Of a stretch of DNA of 64,000 nucleotides, positions 41,777-50,655 are shown piece after piece. The DNA comes from CBDCCT01 sp965214995 (GTDB lineage: Bacteria; Deinococcota; Deinococci; Deinococcales; Trueperaceae): contig CBDCCT010000002.1 of the NCBI GenBank assembly GCA_965214995.1, positions 4,774,001 to 4,838,000 on the forward strand. Direction: 5' to 3'. Below the pieces are notes generated by a model that worked only from the letters and a program-made list of their open reading frames with translations, was not told the origin of the DNA and did no database searches. Numbering within the stretch: position 1 is the first letter of the stretch; the number at the start of each line of letters is the position of its first letter. Both the position numbers and the translations under genes were made by a program.

Positions 41777-42735
41777 AAGCGGTGGTGCTCACCAAATTCG
41801 GCGGCCCTGAGGGTTTTGAGATGCAAGAACTCGAGCGCCCCGCCCCCGGCGCGAACGAGGTGCTGGTCAAGGTCCACGCCACCTCGGTCAACCCCGCCGA
41901 CGCGGGCGTGCGTTCGGGCATGTTCGGACGGATGATGCAGCCCCCTGTTGTGCTCGGTTACGACGTGGCGGGCACCGTCGAGGAGGTGGGCGCGGGCGTC
42001 GAGGGGTTCGCACCCGGCGACGCGGTCTACTACGCTATCGACCTCATGGACAGGCGCGGCGGCGCGAACGCCGAGTATCAGCTCACGCGCGCGGACAAGC
42101 TCGTTAAAAAGCCCGAAAATCTGTCCTTTGCCGAGGCCGCGGCGGTGCCCGTGGCCGGGGGCACCGCCTACGCGGCGCTTCTCACCGCGGCGGACGTGCG
42201 GCTCGGGCAAAGCGTGCTCGTCCACGGCGGCGCGGGCGGCGTGGGCCACTACGCGGTGCAGCTCGCCAAGGCGGCGGGGGCTTATGTGTTCGCCACCTGC
42301 GGGGGCTACGACGCCAACTTTGTCAAGTCCTTGGGTGCCGACCGGGTGATTGACTACCGCAACGAAGATTTTGTGGAGGTCGTGAACGACGAAACAGACG
42401 GCGAGGGCGTGGACGTGGCGCTCGACGCCGCCGGGGGCAAACTCGCCGCCAAGAGCATCAGCGCGGTTAAGATGAGCGGGCAGATTGTGACCATCACGGG
42501 CGCGCAGGGCGACCTGAACCCGGCCATGCGCAAGAACATCACGGTGCGGTTTGTACATTTGGAAGATACGCGGGACAAGCTCGAGAAGCTCCGCGTCCTC
42601 CTCGAGCGCGGCCAAATAAGGTCGGTCGTCGGCGCGACCTATCCTTTGGAAAAGCTCGGCGAGGCGCACACCCGAGTCGAGAAGGGCGGCGAGGGGCTGC
42701 GCGGCAAGGTGGTCGTGGAGGTTGCCCAGGCGTGA
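41773..42735 (+). CDS. NADP-dependent quinone-oxidoreductase-like MDR protein
   Basis: A 320-residue medium-chain reductase of the zeta-crystallin type: VLGYDVAGTVEEVGAGV, then HGGAGGVGHYAVQLAKAAGA for NADPH. Catalytic-zinc ligands are absent, as expected for quinone reductases. With the FrnE-like and Rossmann proteins it forms a probable thiol/quinone stress operon. Confidence 0.9.
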   Translation: MKAVVLTKFGGPEGFEMQELERPAPGANEVLVKVHATSVNPADAGVRSGMFGRMMQPPVVLGYDVAGTVEEVGAGVEGFAPGDAVYYAIDLMDRRGGANAEYQLTRADKLVKKPENLSFAEAAAVPVAGGTAYAALLTAADVRLGQSVLVHGGAGGVGHYAVQLAKAAGAYVFATCGGYDANFVKSLGADRVIDYRNEDFVEVVNDETDGEGVDVALDAAGGKLAAKSISAVKMSGQIVTITGAQGDLNPAMRKNITVRFVHLEDTRDKLEKLRVLLERGQIRSVVGATYPLEKLGEAHTRVEKGGEGLRGKVVVEVAQA

Positions 42736-42880
42736 CCGCCCAGCGTCAAGGCGGCTAGAGCAGCAGCCTCTTAATTAAAGGCCGTTGGTGGACGAGCACG
42801 TTCACAATTTTCCTCGTGAGGGGTCGGGAATTGAAAGAAACGCAACCCAGCTGCGAGGCTCTTAAACCCAAACTAACAGG

Positions 42881-43543
42881 GTGAGCACCTTCTGGCACGG
42901 CTTCCGGGCCGTTACGCCCCTCTGGCTCGGCATGATTCCTTTTGGCCTCGCCTACGCGGTCACGGCGCGGGGGGCGGGGCTCAGCCTTTTCGAGACGCAA
43001 CTGATGAGCCTCATCGTCTTCTCGGGCGGCGCGCAGTTTAGCGCGGCGGGGCTCCTCGCCGCCGGGGCGAGCGGGGTCGGGGTGGTGCTGACCACCTTTC
43101 TTATCAACCTCCGCCACCTCCTTTACGGGCTTTCGCTGGGGCAACGGGTGAAGCTTAACGGGCCCCAGAAACTTGCCGCCGCCTACTTTTTGACCGACGA
43201 AGCCTTTGGTGTGACCTTGGTGAGTGGTCAGAGCCGCGTGGGCTATTTGTTTGGCGCGGAAGGGAGCGTATTCGTCGTGTGGAACCTCAGCACGTTTGTG
43301 GGGGGCCTGCTGAGTAGCGCCGTGCCCGCGCCCGAATCTTTGGGCGTAGATTTCGTGTTTCCGCTCGCCTTTCTGGCGCTGCTCATCCCCCTCTTGAAGG
43401 GTGTCAAGGAGGTCGGCGTCGCCCTGGTCGCGGGCCTCGCCGCGTTAGGGCTTTCGCAGGTCCTGAGCAGCGGCCTGGCCGTGCTCGTCACGGGCGTCGG
43501 GGGTGCCCTTCTCGGCGCTCTGTGGTCGCGGGAGAACGCATGA
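42881..43543 (+). CDS. azlC: AzlC-family branched-chain amino-acid exporter, large subunit
   Basis: A 220-residue membrane protein with the AzlC pattern WLGMIPFGLAYAVTARGAG, SLIVFSGGAQFSAAGLL and INLRHLLYGLSL. Start GTG 42881. It overlaps azlD by 4 bases; the two subunits together export branched-chain amino acids in the family. Confidence 0.93.
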   Translation: MSTFWHGFRAVTPLWLGMIPFGLAYAVTARGAGLSLFETQLMSLIVFSGGAQFSAAGLLAAGASGVGVVLTTFLINLRHLLYGLSLGQRVKLNGPQKLAAAYFLTDEAFGVTLVSGQSRVGYLFGAEGSVFVVWNLSTFVGGLLSSAVPAPESLGVDFVFPLAFLALLIPLLKGVKEVGVALVAGLAALGLSQVLSSGLAVLVTGVGGALLGALWSRENA

Positions 43544-43827
43544 GCGCGCTAATCATTTTCATGGCGCTCGTGACCTACGGGCCGCGCCTGTTGGGTTTTT
43601 TACTTTCAGGGCGAGACCTGTCGGGGTTCTGGCGGCGCTTTTTGCACTTTGTGCCCGTCGCGGTTTTTGCGGCGCTCACCGCTCCGGCGCTTCCGGGCGA
43701 GCGAGGCGAAGGGGGCGTCAGGCTGCTCGCGGCCGTGCTGGCGGGGTTGGTGCTGTGGCGCGTTGGGAGTCTGTGGTTGGGCATCCTGGTGGGAATGTCG
43801 GGCTTTTGGCTGCTGCGGGCGCTGTGA
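43540..43827 (+). CDS. azlD: AzlD-family small subunit
   Basis: A 95-residue membrane protein with three or four helices and the family phrases VTYGPRLLGFLL and FLHFVPVAVFAALTAPAL. Start ATG 43540 inside ATGA at the azlC stop; a GTG upstream gives a six-residue longer form. Confidence 0.9.
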   Translation: MSALIIFMALVTYGPRLLGFLLSGRDLSGFWRRFLHFVPVAVFAALTAPALPGERGEGGVRLLAAVLAGLVLWRVGSLWLGILVGMSGFWLLRAL

Positions 43828-43870
43828 GGGTGCTCGTCTACTCAGCGACGCCCAAAGCTGCACAAACGAA

Positions 43871-44242
43871 CTAGAGACGCAGCGCCTTTGAAGCTTTGGA
43901 CACGCCCTTGTGCCGCCTGAGTTTGGCGCGGCGCTCGAGCGGCAGCGCGGGCTGCTCGGAAAGTTTTTGGGTCACCACCAGCGTGACCTGATATTGGGCG
44001 CCCTCGAAGCGCGACGAGAGGAGTTCGACGTCCACCTCGGGCCGGTGATCGAGGATATAGGAAGGAATTTGCAGCGCGCAAAACTTGTCGCCCGTGACCT
44101 TGACGAAAAAAAGGTCCGTCTTGCGCCGTCCCGCCGCGAAACCCACCGCCAGGTCAAGTTCGGTGGCGATGGCGCGGATGTCCTCGCGCACGCTCTCGTC
44201 TACGTCGGTAAACGGTTCAACAGCTCTTTCCATACCCAACAT
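43871..44242 (-). CDS. Hypothetical protein
   Basis: A 123-residue frame with no recognised family. The N-terminal half is acidic (DVDESVREDIRAIATELDLAVGF), the middle alternates beta-strand-like blocks (KTDLFFVKVTGDKFCALQIPSYI) and the end is strongly basic (ERRAKLRRHKG). This could be a small cytosolic protein with a basic tail. ATG 44242 or ATG 44233 may be used. Coding is favoured over the opposite-strand frame by composition only. Confidence 0.5.
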   Translation of the reverse strand: MLGMERAVEPFTDVDESVREDIRAIATELDLAVGFAAGRRKTDLFFVKVTGDKFCALQIPSYILDHRPEVDVELLSSRFEGAQYQVTLVVTQKLSEQPALPLERRAKLRRHKGVSKASKALRL

Positions 44243-44393
44243 CCCCGCCAGTTTAGCATAAACGTCCGCCCGGCTCTTGCGTCTGAGCTTTGCCTAGCTA
44301 ACGGGGCGATCCGAGCAGCCCTCCGGCTCCCCCTCAAACACTGTGGGTATCTTTGATGCACGTGCTATAGCTATGGGCAAAACGAGTTTGAGT

Positions 44394-45452
44394 TTAGCCC
44401 AGCCTCTCGAGCACCGCCCCCGTAAACACCTCGGTAGACGCCTCTCCCCCTAAGTCTCTGGTGAGTACATCGCCCGCCTCGAGCACCCTCTCGACCGCCC
44501 CCAGCATCGCCCCAGCCGCCTCCTTTTGCCCTAAGTGTTCGAGCATCATGCCCGCCGTCCAGATGGCCGCCACGGGATTGGCGACGCCCTGCCCCGCGAT
44601 GTCGGGGGCGGAGCCGTGAACGGGCTCGAACATGCTGGGGTAGACGCGCTCCGGGTTGATGTTGCCGCCCGGCGCGACGCCCATGCCGCCCACCACGGCG
44701 GGGCCTAAGTCGGAGAGGATGTCGCCGAAGAGGTTGCTCGCCACCACCACGTCGAAGCTCTCGGGACGCCCCACGAAATGCGCCGCTAAGATATCGATGT
44801 GGTACTGGTCGGTCTTTACGTCGGGATAGTCTTGACCGACCGCGCGGAAGCGTTCGTCCCAGAAGGGCATGGTGTGAATGATGCCGTTGGACTTCGTGGC
44901 AGAGGTCAGATATTTGCCCCGTGACCGCGCCAACTCAAAGGCGTAGCGCATCACCCGGTCCACACCGCGTTTTGTAAAAATCGCTTGCTGCACGACGGTT
45001 TCATGCTCGGTGCCTTCGTAAAGCCGTCCGCCGATTTCGGAATATTCGCCCTCGTTGTTCTCGCGCACGATGTAAAAGTCGATGTCGCCGGGTTTTATTT
45101 TCTTGAGGGGCGATTCGATACCCCGCAAGAGCCTTACCGGGCGCAGGTTCACGTACTGCTCGAAAGCGCGCCGGATGGGGATTAAAAGCCCCCAGAGCGA
45201 GACGTGGTCGGGCACGCTAGGGTCGCCCACCGCGCCCAAGAAGATGGCGTCGGAGTCGCGCAGGCGCTCGAGCCCGTCCTCGGGCATCATGCGCCCCGTG
45301 TCGCGGTAGTGGGCGCAGGAATAGGGGAAGGTCTCGTAATGGAGCCCAAAGCCGTGCGTCGCCGCAACTTTATCGAGCACCCGCACGGACGCGGGGATGA
45401 CTTCGTTGCCGATGCCGTCACCCGGAATGAGGGCGATGCGGTAGGTGGTCAT
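44394..45452 (-). CDS. ttuC: Tartrate dehydrogenase / D-malate dehydrogenase (decarboxylating)
   Basis: A 352-residue beta-decarboxylating dehydrogenase. Seen are PGDGIG, the substrate arginines in NLRPVRLL and VRENNEGEYS, KSNG, and the metal Asp residues in SNLFGDILSDLGP. VRENNEGEYSEIGG and the SVPDHVSLWGLLIPIRR insertion mark the tartrate/D-malate branch rather than LeuB or Icd. It yields oxaloglycolate or pyruvate plus CO2. Last gene of the tartrate cluster. Confidence 0.9.
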   Translation of the reverse strand: MTTYRIALIPGDGIGNEVIPASVRVLDKVAATHGFGLHYETFPYSCAHYRDTGRMMPEDGLERLRDSDAIFLGAVGDPSVPDHVSLWGLLIPIRRAFEQYVNLRPVRLLRGIESPLKKIKPGDIDFYIVRENNEGEYSEIGGRLYEGTEHETVVQQAIFTKRGVDRVMRYAFELARSRGKYLTSATKSNGIIHTMPFWDERFRAVGQDYPDVKTDQYHIDILAAHFVGRPESFDVVVASNLFGDILSDLGPAVVGGMGVAPGGNINPERVYPSMFEPVHGSAPDIAGQGVANPVAAIWTAGMMLEHLGQKEAAGAMLGAVERVLEAGDVLTRDLGGEASTEVFTGAVLERLG

Positions 45453-45484
45453 ATGGAACCTACTTTCACAGGTCGGGCCTTTTT

Positions 45485-46654
45485 TTAAGCACGAGCTTCA
45501 AAGGTGCGCGTAAAGAGGTCGTAAAGTTTCTCGTTCGCCTCAAAGCCGATGCCCGGCGCGTCGGCTAAAGAAACCGTGCCGTTCTCGACGGGGGTGCTTT
45601 CCGGAAAAGAGCCAAAGGGCGCGAACACTTCGGGATAGGCTTCATTACCGCCCAGCCCTAGGCCCGCCGCGATATGGAGCGCAAAGGCGTGGCCCCCGTG
45701 CGGGATGCAGCGTTCGCGCGACCAGCCGTGGGTTGACAAAACCTCCAACATCCTCAGATATTCGACGAGCCCGTAAGAAAGCACCGGGTCCATCTGCAAC
45801 ACGTCGCGGTCGGGGCGCAGGCGGGCGTAGCGGAGCAAGTTGCGCACATCCTGGTGCGAAAAGAGGTTTTCGCCTGTTGCCAGCGGGGGGGCGTAGTCTT
45901 CGCTCAGGGCCGCTTGCAGGGCGTAGTCGAGCGGGTCGCCCGCTTCTTCAAACCATCTCAGGCCGTAGGGCTCGAGCGCCGCTGCAAAGTGAAGCGCCTC
46001 CCGCAGGTTCAGCCTGCCGTTCGCGTCCACCGCGAGGCGCGCGGGGTCGCCCACGAGGTCTAGCACGGCTTCGATTCGCTTTATATCTTCACCCAGCGTC
46101 GCGCCGCCTATTTTCATCTTAACGGTCGTGAACCCTTGCGCCAAATAGCCCCGCATCTCCTCACGAAGGGTGTCCAAACTTTTGGACTCGTGATAATAAC
46201 CGCCCGCCGCGTAGACCGCGACCTTTTGCCCCGGCTCGCCCTTCCCGTAACGCTCGGCTAAGAGGGTGGCGAGGGGTTTGTGCTCGAGCTTGCCAGCCAA
46301 GTCCCAAAGCGCCATGTCGAGCACGCCCACCGCCACGGAGCGCTCCCCGTGTCCGCCGGGCTTTTCGTCTCTCATCATGACGTCCCAAGCTTTATGGGGA
46401 GATAACGCGCCATCTTCAAGTAGTGATGCAGGGTCCGACGCCAGGAGTCTGGGGATAAACCGTTCGTTTAACAAGCCCGACTGGGCGTAGCGTCCGTTCG
46501 AGTTAAAGCCGTACCCCACGACGGGACGACCGTCTCCCTCCACGTCGATGCTTACTTTCACCACCGACACGGTCATGTTGGCAAAGCTCACATAGGCGTT
46601 GCGGATGCCTGAAGCGATGGACACAGGGCGTTCTTCGATTGAGAGAATATGCAT
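45485..46654 (-). CDS. tarD: D(-)-tartrate dehydratase
   Basis: An enolase-superfamily enzyme of 389 residues that dehydrates D-tartrate to oxaloacetate. It shares long stretches with the Bradyrhizobium enzyme from memory: GYGFNSNGRYAQ, KPGGHGERSVAVG, AAGGYYHE, the KMKIGG base, LAVDANGR, WFEEAGDPLDYALQAA, ATGENLFSHQD and CIPHGGHAF. Metal ligands and the His base are present. It starts 10 bases after the PPR-like gene. Confidence 0.93.
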   Translation of the reverse strand: MHILSIEERPVSIASGIRNAYVSFANMTVSVVKVSIDVEGDGRPVVGYGFNSNGRYAQSGLLNERFIPRLLASDPASLLEDGALSPHKAWDVMMRDEKPGGHGERSVAVGVLDMALWDLAGKLEHKPLATLLAERYGKGEPGQKVAVYAAGGYYHESKSLDTLREEMRGYLAQGFTTVKMKIGGATLGEDIKRIEAVLDLVGDPARLAVDANGRLNLREALHFAAALEPYGLRWFEEAGDPLDYALQAALSEDYAPPLATGENLFSHQDVRNLLRYARLRPDRDVLQMDPVLSYGLVEYLRMLEVLSTHGWSRERCIPHGGHAFALHIAAGLGLGGNEAYPEVFAPFGSFPESTPVENGTVSLADAPGIGFEANEKLYDLFTRTFEARA

Positions 46655-46664
46655 AAGGTGGCTT

Positions 46665-47987
46665 CTAATTTTTGCTAAGCTGCTTTTTCCTGTTCAAGAT
46701 TCTTGAAGTGCTAACTTTCGGAACTGAACCCTGCCTTTGTTCACTCATAGCCCTCTCCCAACTAAGTGCCGTTATGTAATCGGGAGACCTGTCCATAAGG
46801 GCGTGATAGGTACCAACGTTAGGTTTTAAATCTTGTAGCCTCAGTTCTCGGTACCAGGAAAGCGCTGTAGAGTAGTCGGGCGACTCGCTAATAAGTTGAT
46901 TGTATGTTGCCCGATTAGGCTGAAATCCCGTTAATAACATAACATTGAAGTGCTTGATCTTGTCTTCATACGTATCAGCAACGTTTATAAGTGCATTATA
47001 GACTTTAACGGTAGGGTCTATTCCTTTTGCCTGCAATTCGTTGAACAAATGTATGGCCGCATCGTGATCCTCAACCTCGTTTATTTGTCTTACACATTTA
47101 GAGCGGAAGAAGCTAGCTATTGTGTCAAAACAGCTATTCTCGGAAGCTCGACACAGCTCGAAGATCTCTTCATCTGAGGGAGCACTCTCTAAAAGACGCC
47201 GAAACACTTTTGAGTGTATACGGATACCTCTATTTTCAGCCTCATAATAGAAGCTCTTGGCTATATTGTAGTTACTTGCGCTATCAATCAATAACTCGTA
47301 GGTCTTGCGCCTAGGTTCCAGACCTAAAGAGTTTAGTTGACTATACCAAAAGTTCCTAGATTTTTGATCTGGCGACTGTTTGATTAGCCATGTAAACGTG
47401 TTAGTACTAGGGGGATGGTTTAGTGTTAGCTTATCTAGCCAGAATAAGGCCGTAGCGTAATTGGGTGATACTTTAATCAACAAGTTGTAAGTCCCTCTGG
47501 TAGGTACCAGTTTCCGTTTATCAACGACTGAGTACCAATTTACAGCGGTTTGGTATTCAGCGGAGGCGTTTATCAGAGAATTGTACGTGTTTATGTTGGG
47601 CTGTAAACCAGAGTTTACTAATTTCCTGAACCAAGTGACAGCTTCTTCATAACTCTTAGCATTGTTAATACGGTGGTTATAGGAACCTATGGTCCTCTGT
47701 CGTTTTTCTGACTCTTCTTGTGGTGTTGCGCTAAGAGTTGAGCGCATCTTCCATGCCGCACTGAAAATGTGCACAGCGAATATAAGCTTAGAAACTTTCA
47801 ATCCATGACTCTCTAAATTTTCGAGGTCTGCCATCCATTCTTTATGCCAGCGCTCACGCTGCGTTTTAGGTAATAAACGGGAAGCACGGTTAATCAGGAC
47901 TTCTGCAAGCCAAGATGCCCCGCCAGATATTTCAATGACAGCTAACGAGGCAAAAATACCGATAATTACCCCCTCCACTGATGTCAT
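46665..47987 (-). CDS. Membrane-anchored protein with pentatricopeptide-like repeats
   Basis: A 440-residue protein. An N-terminal hydrophobic stretch (GVIIGIFASLAVIEISGG) and a module LLPKTQRERWHKEWMADLENLE precede a second hydrophobic segment. From about residue 100 come some eight repeats of 31-32 residues of the pattern TYNxLIxxSxxYxxALxWYxxLxxxGLxPN, which is PPR-like but 3-4 residues shorter than the 35-residue consensus. PPR arrays bind single-stranded RNA and are rare in bacteria. The start is coupled to padR (TAATG). The DNA is AT-rich with no CTCGAG, indicating transfer. Confidence 0.75.
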   Translation of the reverse strand: MTSVEGVIIGIFASLAVIEISGGASWLAEVLINRASRLLPKTQRERWHKEWMADLENLESHGLKVSKLIFAVHIFSAAWKMRSTLSATPQEESEKRQRTIGSYNHRINNAKSYEEAVTWFRKLVNSGLQPNINTYNSLINASAEYQTAVNWYSVVDKRKLVPTRGTYNLLIKVSPNYATALFWLDKLTLNHPPSTNTFTWLIKQSPDQKSRNFWYSQLNSLGLEPRRKTYELLIDSASNYNIAKSFYYEAENRGIRIHSKVFRRLLESAPSDEEIFELCRASENSCFDTIASFFRSKCVRQINEVEDHDAAIHLFNELQAKGIDPTVKVYNALINVADTYEDKIKHFNVMLLTGFQPNRATYNQLISESPDYSTALSWYRELRLQDLKPNVGTYHALMDRSPDYITALSWERAMSEQRQGSVPKVSTSRILNRKKQLSKN

Positions 47988-48298
47988 TAGAGAGCCACCC
48001 CCAACTTGTTAAACAACTGCCTCTCGCTTTCGAGAACCATTCTTGCGCGTAATATTCCCTCTGGTGTTAATCTGTAGTAACGCCTCCGTCTGCGGCCTTT
48101 CTCACTTTCATCAATATCTTCCCAATCGCTCGTCACCCACTTCCTTCCTTCCCAACGTGCTAGTAAGGGGTAAAGGGTGCCTGCCAACACACCTGTCTCT
48201 CTAATAATTTCTAAGCCGTATCTATCGCTATTTGGCTGTTGCATCATAAAGGCAAGCACTTGCAACTCTTGAAGTGAGGGTCTATAGTTTCGCGCCAT
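47987..48298 (-). CDS. PadR-family transcription regulator
   Basis: A 103-residue winged-helix protein: LQVLAFMMQQPNSDRYGLEIIRETGVLAGTLYPLLARWE, then the wing with GRRRRRYYRLTPEG. Start ATG 48298 after AGGA. It shares the TAATG junction with the PPR-like gene, so both are translated together. A promoter and a dyad lie just upstream. Confidence 0.9.
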   Translation of the reverse strand: MARNYRPSLQELQVLAFMMQQPNSDRYGLEIIRETGVLAGTLYPLLARWEGRKWVTSDWEDIDESEKGRRRRRYYRLTPEGILRARMVLESERQLFNKLGVAL

Positions 48299-48330
48299 AT
48301 ACTTTTCCTATCACAAAGACCTTTATGTTG

Positions 48331-48372
48331 CCCATGCTCGAAATTCTATAATGGGTTTGTTGCGTTTGTCAA
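48331..48372 (-). promoter_or_regulatory. padR promoter with overlapping dyad
   Basis: On the minus strand TTGACA (48372-48367), 16-base spacer, TATAGA (48350-48345). CCCAT (48331-48335) and ATGGG (48351-48355) form a dyad that brackets the -10 box, a likely site for PadR autorepression. Confidence 0.6.
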
Positions 48373-48405
48373 TAATGAAGATTGAATTCAGTACCGCGGG
48401 AAGTC

Positions 48406-48858
48406 TCAAAGGAATATCCCCCTGGGCAGCGGCACGAACAGGACCCTCGAGAAAACCAGATACAGCGCCACCACCTCGACGATGATGATGCCGAGCCACA
48501 CGCCGATGTTCGCCACGCTCACCTTGCGGTTCATGCGCGCCATGAAGAGGGTGATGACGAGGAAGGCGAGGGTGCTCGAGACGACAAAGCCCAAATACCG
48601 CATCCCCAACACCCAGGCGAACAAGACGCCGCCGACCACCGCAATGCGGTCGAGCCGCTCGCCCTCGAAAAGCGCCATCATCTCCGGCCTGATGAAACCT
48701 TTGACGAGTAGAGCCACGGAGAAAAACAGCATGAACAGCAGAATAGCGTTGGGAAACACGGAACTGAGCATCCCGACATTGCCGCGCGCGAAGTAAAAGA
48801 GGGCGGTGATGGCGAGGCCTACGACGCCGCTCAAAAGGTCGGTATTGACCGCCCTCAC
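48406..48858 (-). CDS. tctB: TctB-type small permease of a tripartite tricarboxylate transporter
   Basis: A 150-residue protein with four hydrophobic helices, typical of TctB. GTG start inside the GTGA overlap with tctA. It forms the membrane complex with TctA for uptake of a di- or tricarboxylate. Confidence 0.88.
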   Translation of the reverse strand: MRAVNTDLLSGVVGLAITALFYFARGNVGMLSSVFPNAILLFMLFFSVALLVKGFIRPEMMALFEGERLDRIAVVGGVLFAWVLGMRYLGFVVSSTLAFLVITLFMARMNRKVSVANIGVWLGIIIVEVVALYLVFSRVLFVPLPRGIFL

Positions 48859-50399
48859 GCCGCACCCGGCTCGTCAACAGGGGGAGTTTCGGGCGGGTCG
48901 CCGCGCCGCTTGCGCAGCCAGCCCGTGAAAACGGGCGTGAGGAGCGATAACACGGTGAGCGTGATGAGGATGCGCGACAGCGTGCTCTCGAAAAGTTTCA
49001 AGAACGGATAATCATACGCCATCGCCGAAAGCGTCGTCTGCACGTAGCCGATTTCGGCGATGGACCCGAGGATGAGCCCCAACACGATGGTCGCGGGGTC
49101 GATGCCGAGCCGTTTGAGAAAATAGCCTACAGTGCCCAAAACGAGCATAATCAGCACGTCGAGCCAGGTGTTGCGAAGCGCAAAGGTGCCCAAAATCGTA
49201 ATCGTGGCGATGCTCGGCAGCAAGAAGTAGGCGGGCGTGGCGGCGACCGCGCGGTAGATGAGCCGCCCGCCGAGGACGCCCACAGGGACCATCATGAGGG
49301 CGGCGAAGCCCATCGACAGGATAAAGCCGTAGGTGAGCGTCGCCCCCGGTCCGCTAAAAAGCGCGATGCCGGGGCGCAGGCCGTGCAGCAGCATGACGCC
49401 GAAAATCACCGCGTCGGGCGGCGCGCCGGGGATGCCGAGCGTTAAAAGCGGCACCATGCTGCCCGCCACGGTCACGTTGTTGGCGGTTTCCGAGGCGACG
49501 AGACCTTCTATGTGACCCGTGCCAAACTTTTCGGGCGTTTTTGAGAAGCGTTTGGCCTCGTTGTAGGCGACCAGGTTCGAGATGCTGCCGCCCGCCCCCG
49601 GGATGACCGAGATGATTTCGCCGATAATGCTCGAGCGTATCAAATTGCCGGGCATGGCGAACACGGCTCGAGCGGCCTTCAAAAACGAACTCTTCTCCGC
49701 CCCCTCGGGCGCGGCGCGCAGACCGGTCGTGCCCTTGGACGCCATCGTGAAGAGTTCGGGGATGACGAAAAGCCCGATAAGCGCGACGATAAGCGCCACA
49801 CCGCCCTGCAACACGGGCAGGCCAAACGAAAAGCGCACCTCCCCACCGACGGGGGCCAAGCCGATGGTGCCAATCAGCACGCCCAGCGCGCCGCCGAGAA
49901 GCCCCTTAAGAAGCGACCCTGTACCGAGTGAAGCGATGAGGGTGAGGCCCAGCATAGCGACCCAGAAATTCTCGCTCGGCCCGAAGCGCAGCGCGAAGCG
50001 CGCCAAAGGCGGCGCGAGCAGGAGCAAAAACCCGACGCCCGCGACGCCGCCGATGGCGGACGCGACGGTCGCCGTCATGATGGCTTCTTCGGCCCGGCCC
50101 TGTTTGGTCAAGGGGTAACCGTCAAAGGTCGTGGCGATGGACGAGGGCGTGCCGGGCGTGTTAATAAGGATGGCGGCGAACGACCCGCCGTAAATCGCGC
50201 CCATGTAGACCGCGCCGAGCGCGACCAATCCCTGCAAAGGGTCCATCGTAAAGGTGAAGGGCAAAAGCAGCGCGAGCGCCATTGTCGCCGTGAGGCCGGG
50301 AATCGCGCCCACCAACAGACCCGCGGTGACGCCGCCCAGAATGAGCAGGAGCGTGAACGGCTGGACGATTTCTACGAGCGCTGGTACTAAAGCTCCCAT
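48855..50399 (-). CDS. tctA: TctA-type large permease of a tripartite tricarboxylate transporter
   Basis: A 514-residue membrane protein with the family landmarks GLLVGAIPGLTATMALALLLP, YGGSFAAILINTPGTPSSIATTFDGYP, GEIISVIPGAGGSISNLVAYNEAKR and LLTLGIPGAPPDAV. The two PGxxx loops are the substrate-translocation signature. Cargo is probably tartrate or D-malate because of the neighbouring dehydratase and dehydrogenase. Confidence 0.95.
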   Translation of the reverse strand: MGALVPALVEIVQPFTLLLILGGVTAGLLVGAIPGLTATMALALLLPFTFTMDPLQGLVALGAVYMGAIYGGSFAAILINTPGTPSSIATTFDGYPLTKQGRAEEAIMTATVASAIGGVAGVGFLLLLAPPLARFALRFGPSENFWVAMLGLTLIASLGTGSLLKGLLGGALGVLIGTIGLAPVGGEVRFSFGLPVLQGGVALIVALIGLFVIPELFTMASKGTTGLRAAPEGAEKSSFLKAARAVFAMPGNLIRSSIIGEIISVIPGAGGSISNLVAYNEAKRFSKTPEKFGTGHIEGLVASETANNVTVAGSMVPLLTLGIPGAPPDAVIFGVMLLHGLRPGIALFSGPGATLTYGFILSMGFAALMMVPVGVLGGRLIYRAVAATPAYFLLPSIATITILGTFALRNTWLDVLIMLVLGTVGYFLKRLGIDPATIVLGLILGSIAEIGYVQTTLSAMAYDYPFLKLFESTLSRILITLTVLSLLTPVFTGWLRKRRGDPPETPPVDEPGAA

Positions 50400-50615
50400 A
50401 CCCGCCGTTTCACCGTCGCTGTAAAGAACGGGACAAGCGTGGCAAGTCCGGTGACAGACCCTGCGGTAGCTGCGGAAAAAGGCTTGGACACGGTGACGGT
50501 TTCCTTTGGGTGCGCTGGACTGTGGGGTGCGCCTCGAGCGGAGCGTGCAGCTAGGTGCGGTTGACCGCGGGTTTCATGAGTAGGCGTTGATAAAAAGGTA
50601 GAAAATAAAGGGCCG

Positions 50616-50647
50616 ACAAAAAGGGGGAAAAGGAACGCTTTTCCCCC
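50616..50647 (-). terminator. Intrinsic terminator between tctC and tctA
   Basis: Perfect 10-bp stem GGGGGAAAAG (50623-50632) / CTTTTCCCCC (50638-50647) with a 5-base loop. On the minus strand it is followed by TTTTTG. It should reduce read-through from the binding-protein gene into the permease genes. Confidence 0.85.
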
Positions 50648-50655
50648 AAAGAACG

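Noticed and set aside
41644..42669. 341-codon minus-strand frame opposite the quinone reductase
   Set aside because: Low-complexity shadow (His/Arg/Val-rich) opposite a complete MDR protein.
43910..44356. 148-codon plus-strand frame overlapping the hypothetical gene 43871-44242
   Set aside because: Composition and codon pattern favour the minus strand; the plus-strand product has no family resemblance. Some doubt remains for both.
48855..50399. TctA as an integral part of a mobile element with the PadR-PPR insert
   Set aside because: TctA, TctB and TctC have native composition and CTCGAG sites; only the PadR-PPR segment looks foreign.
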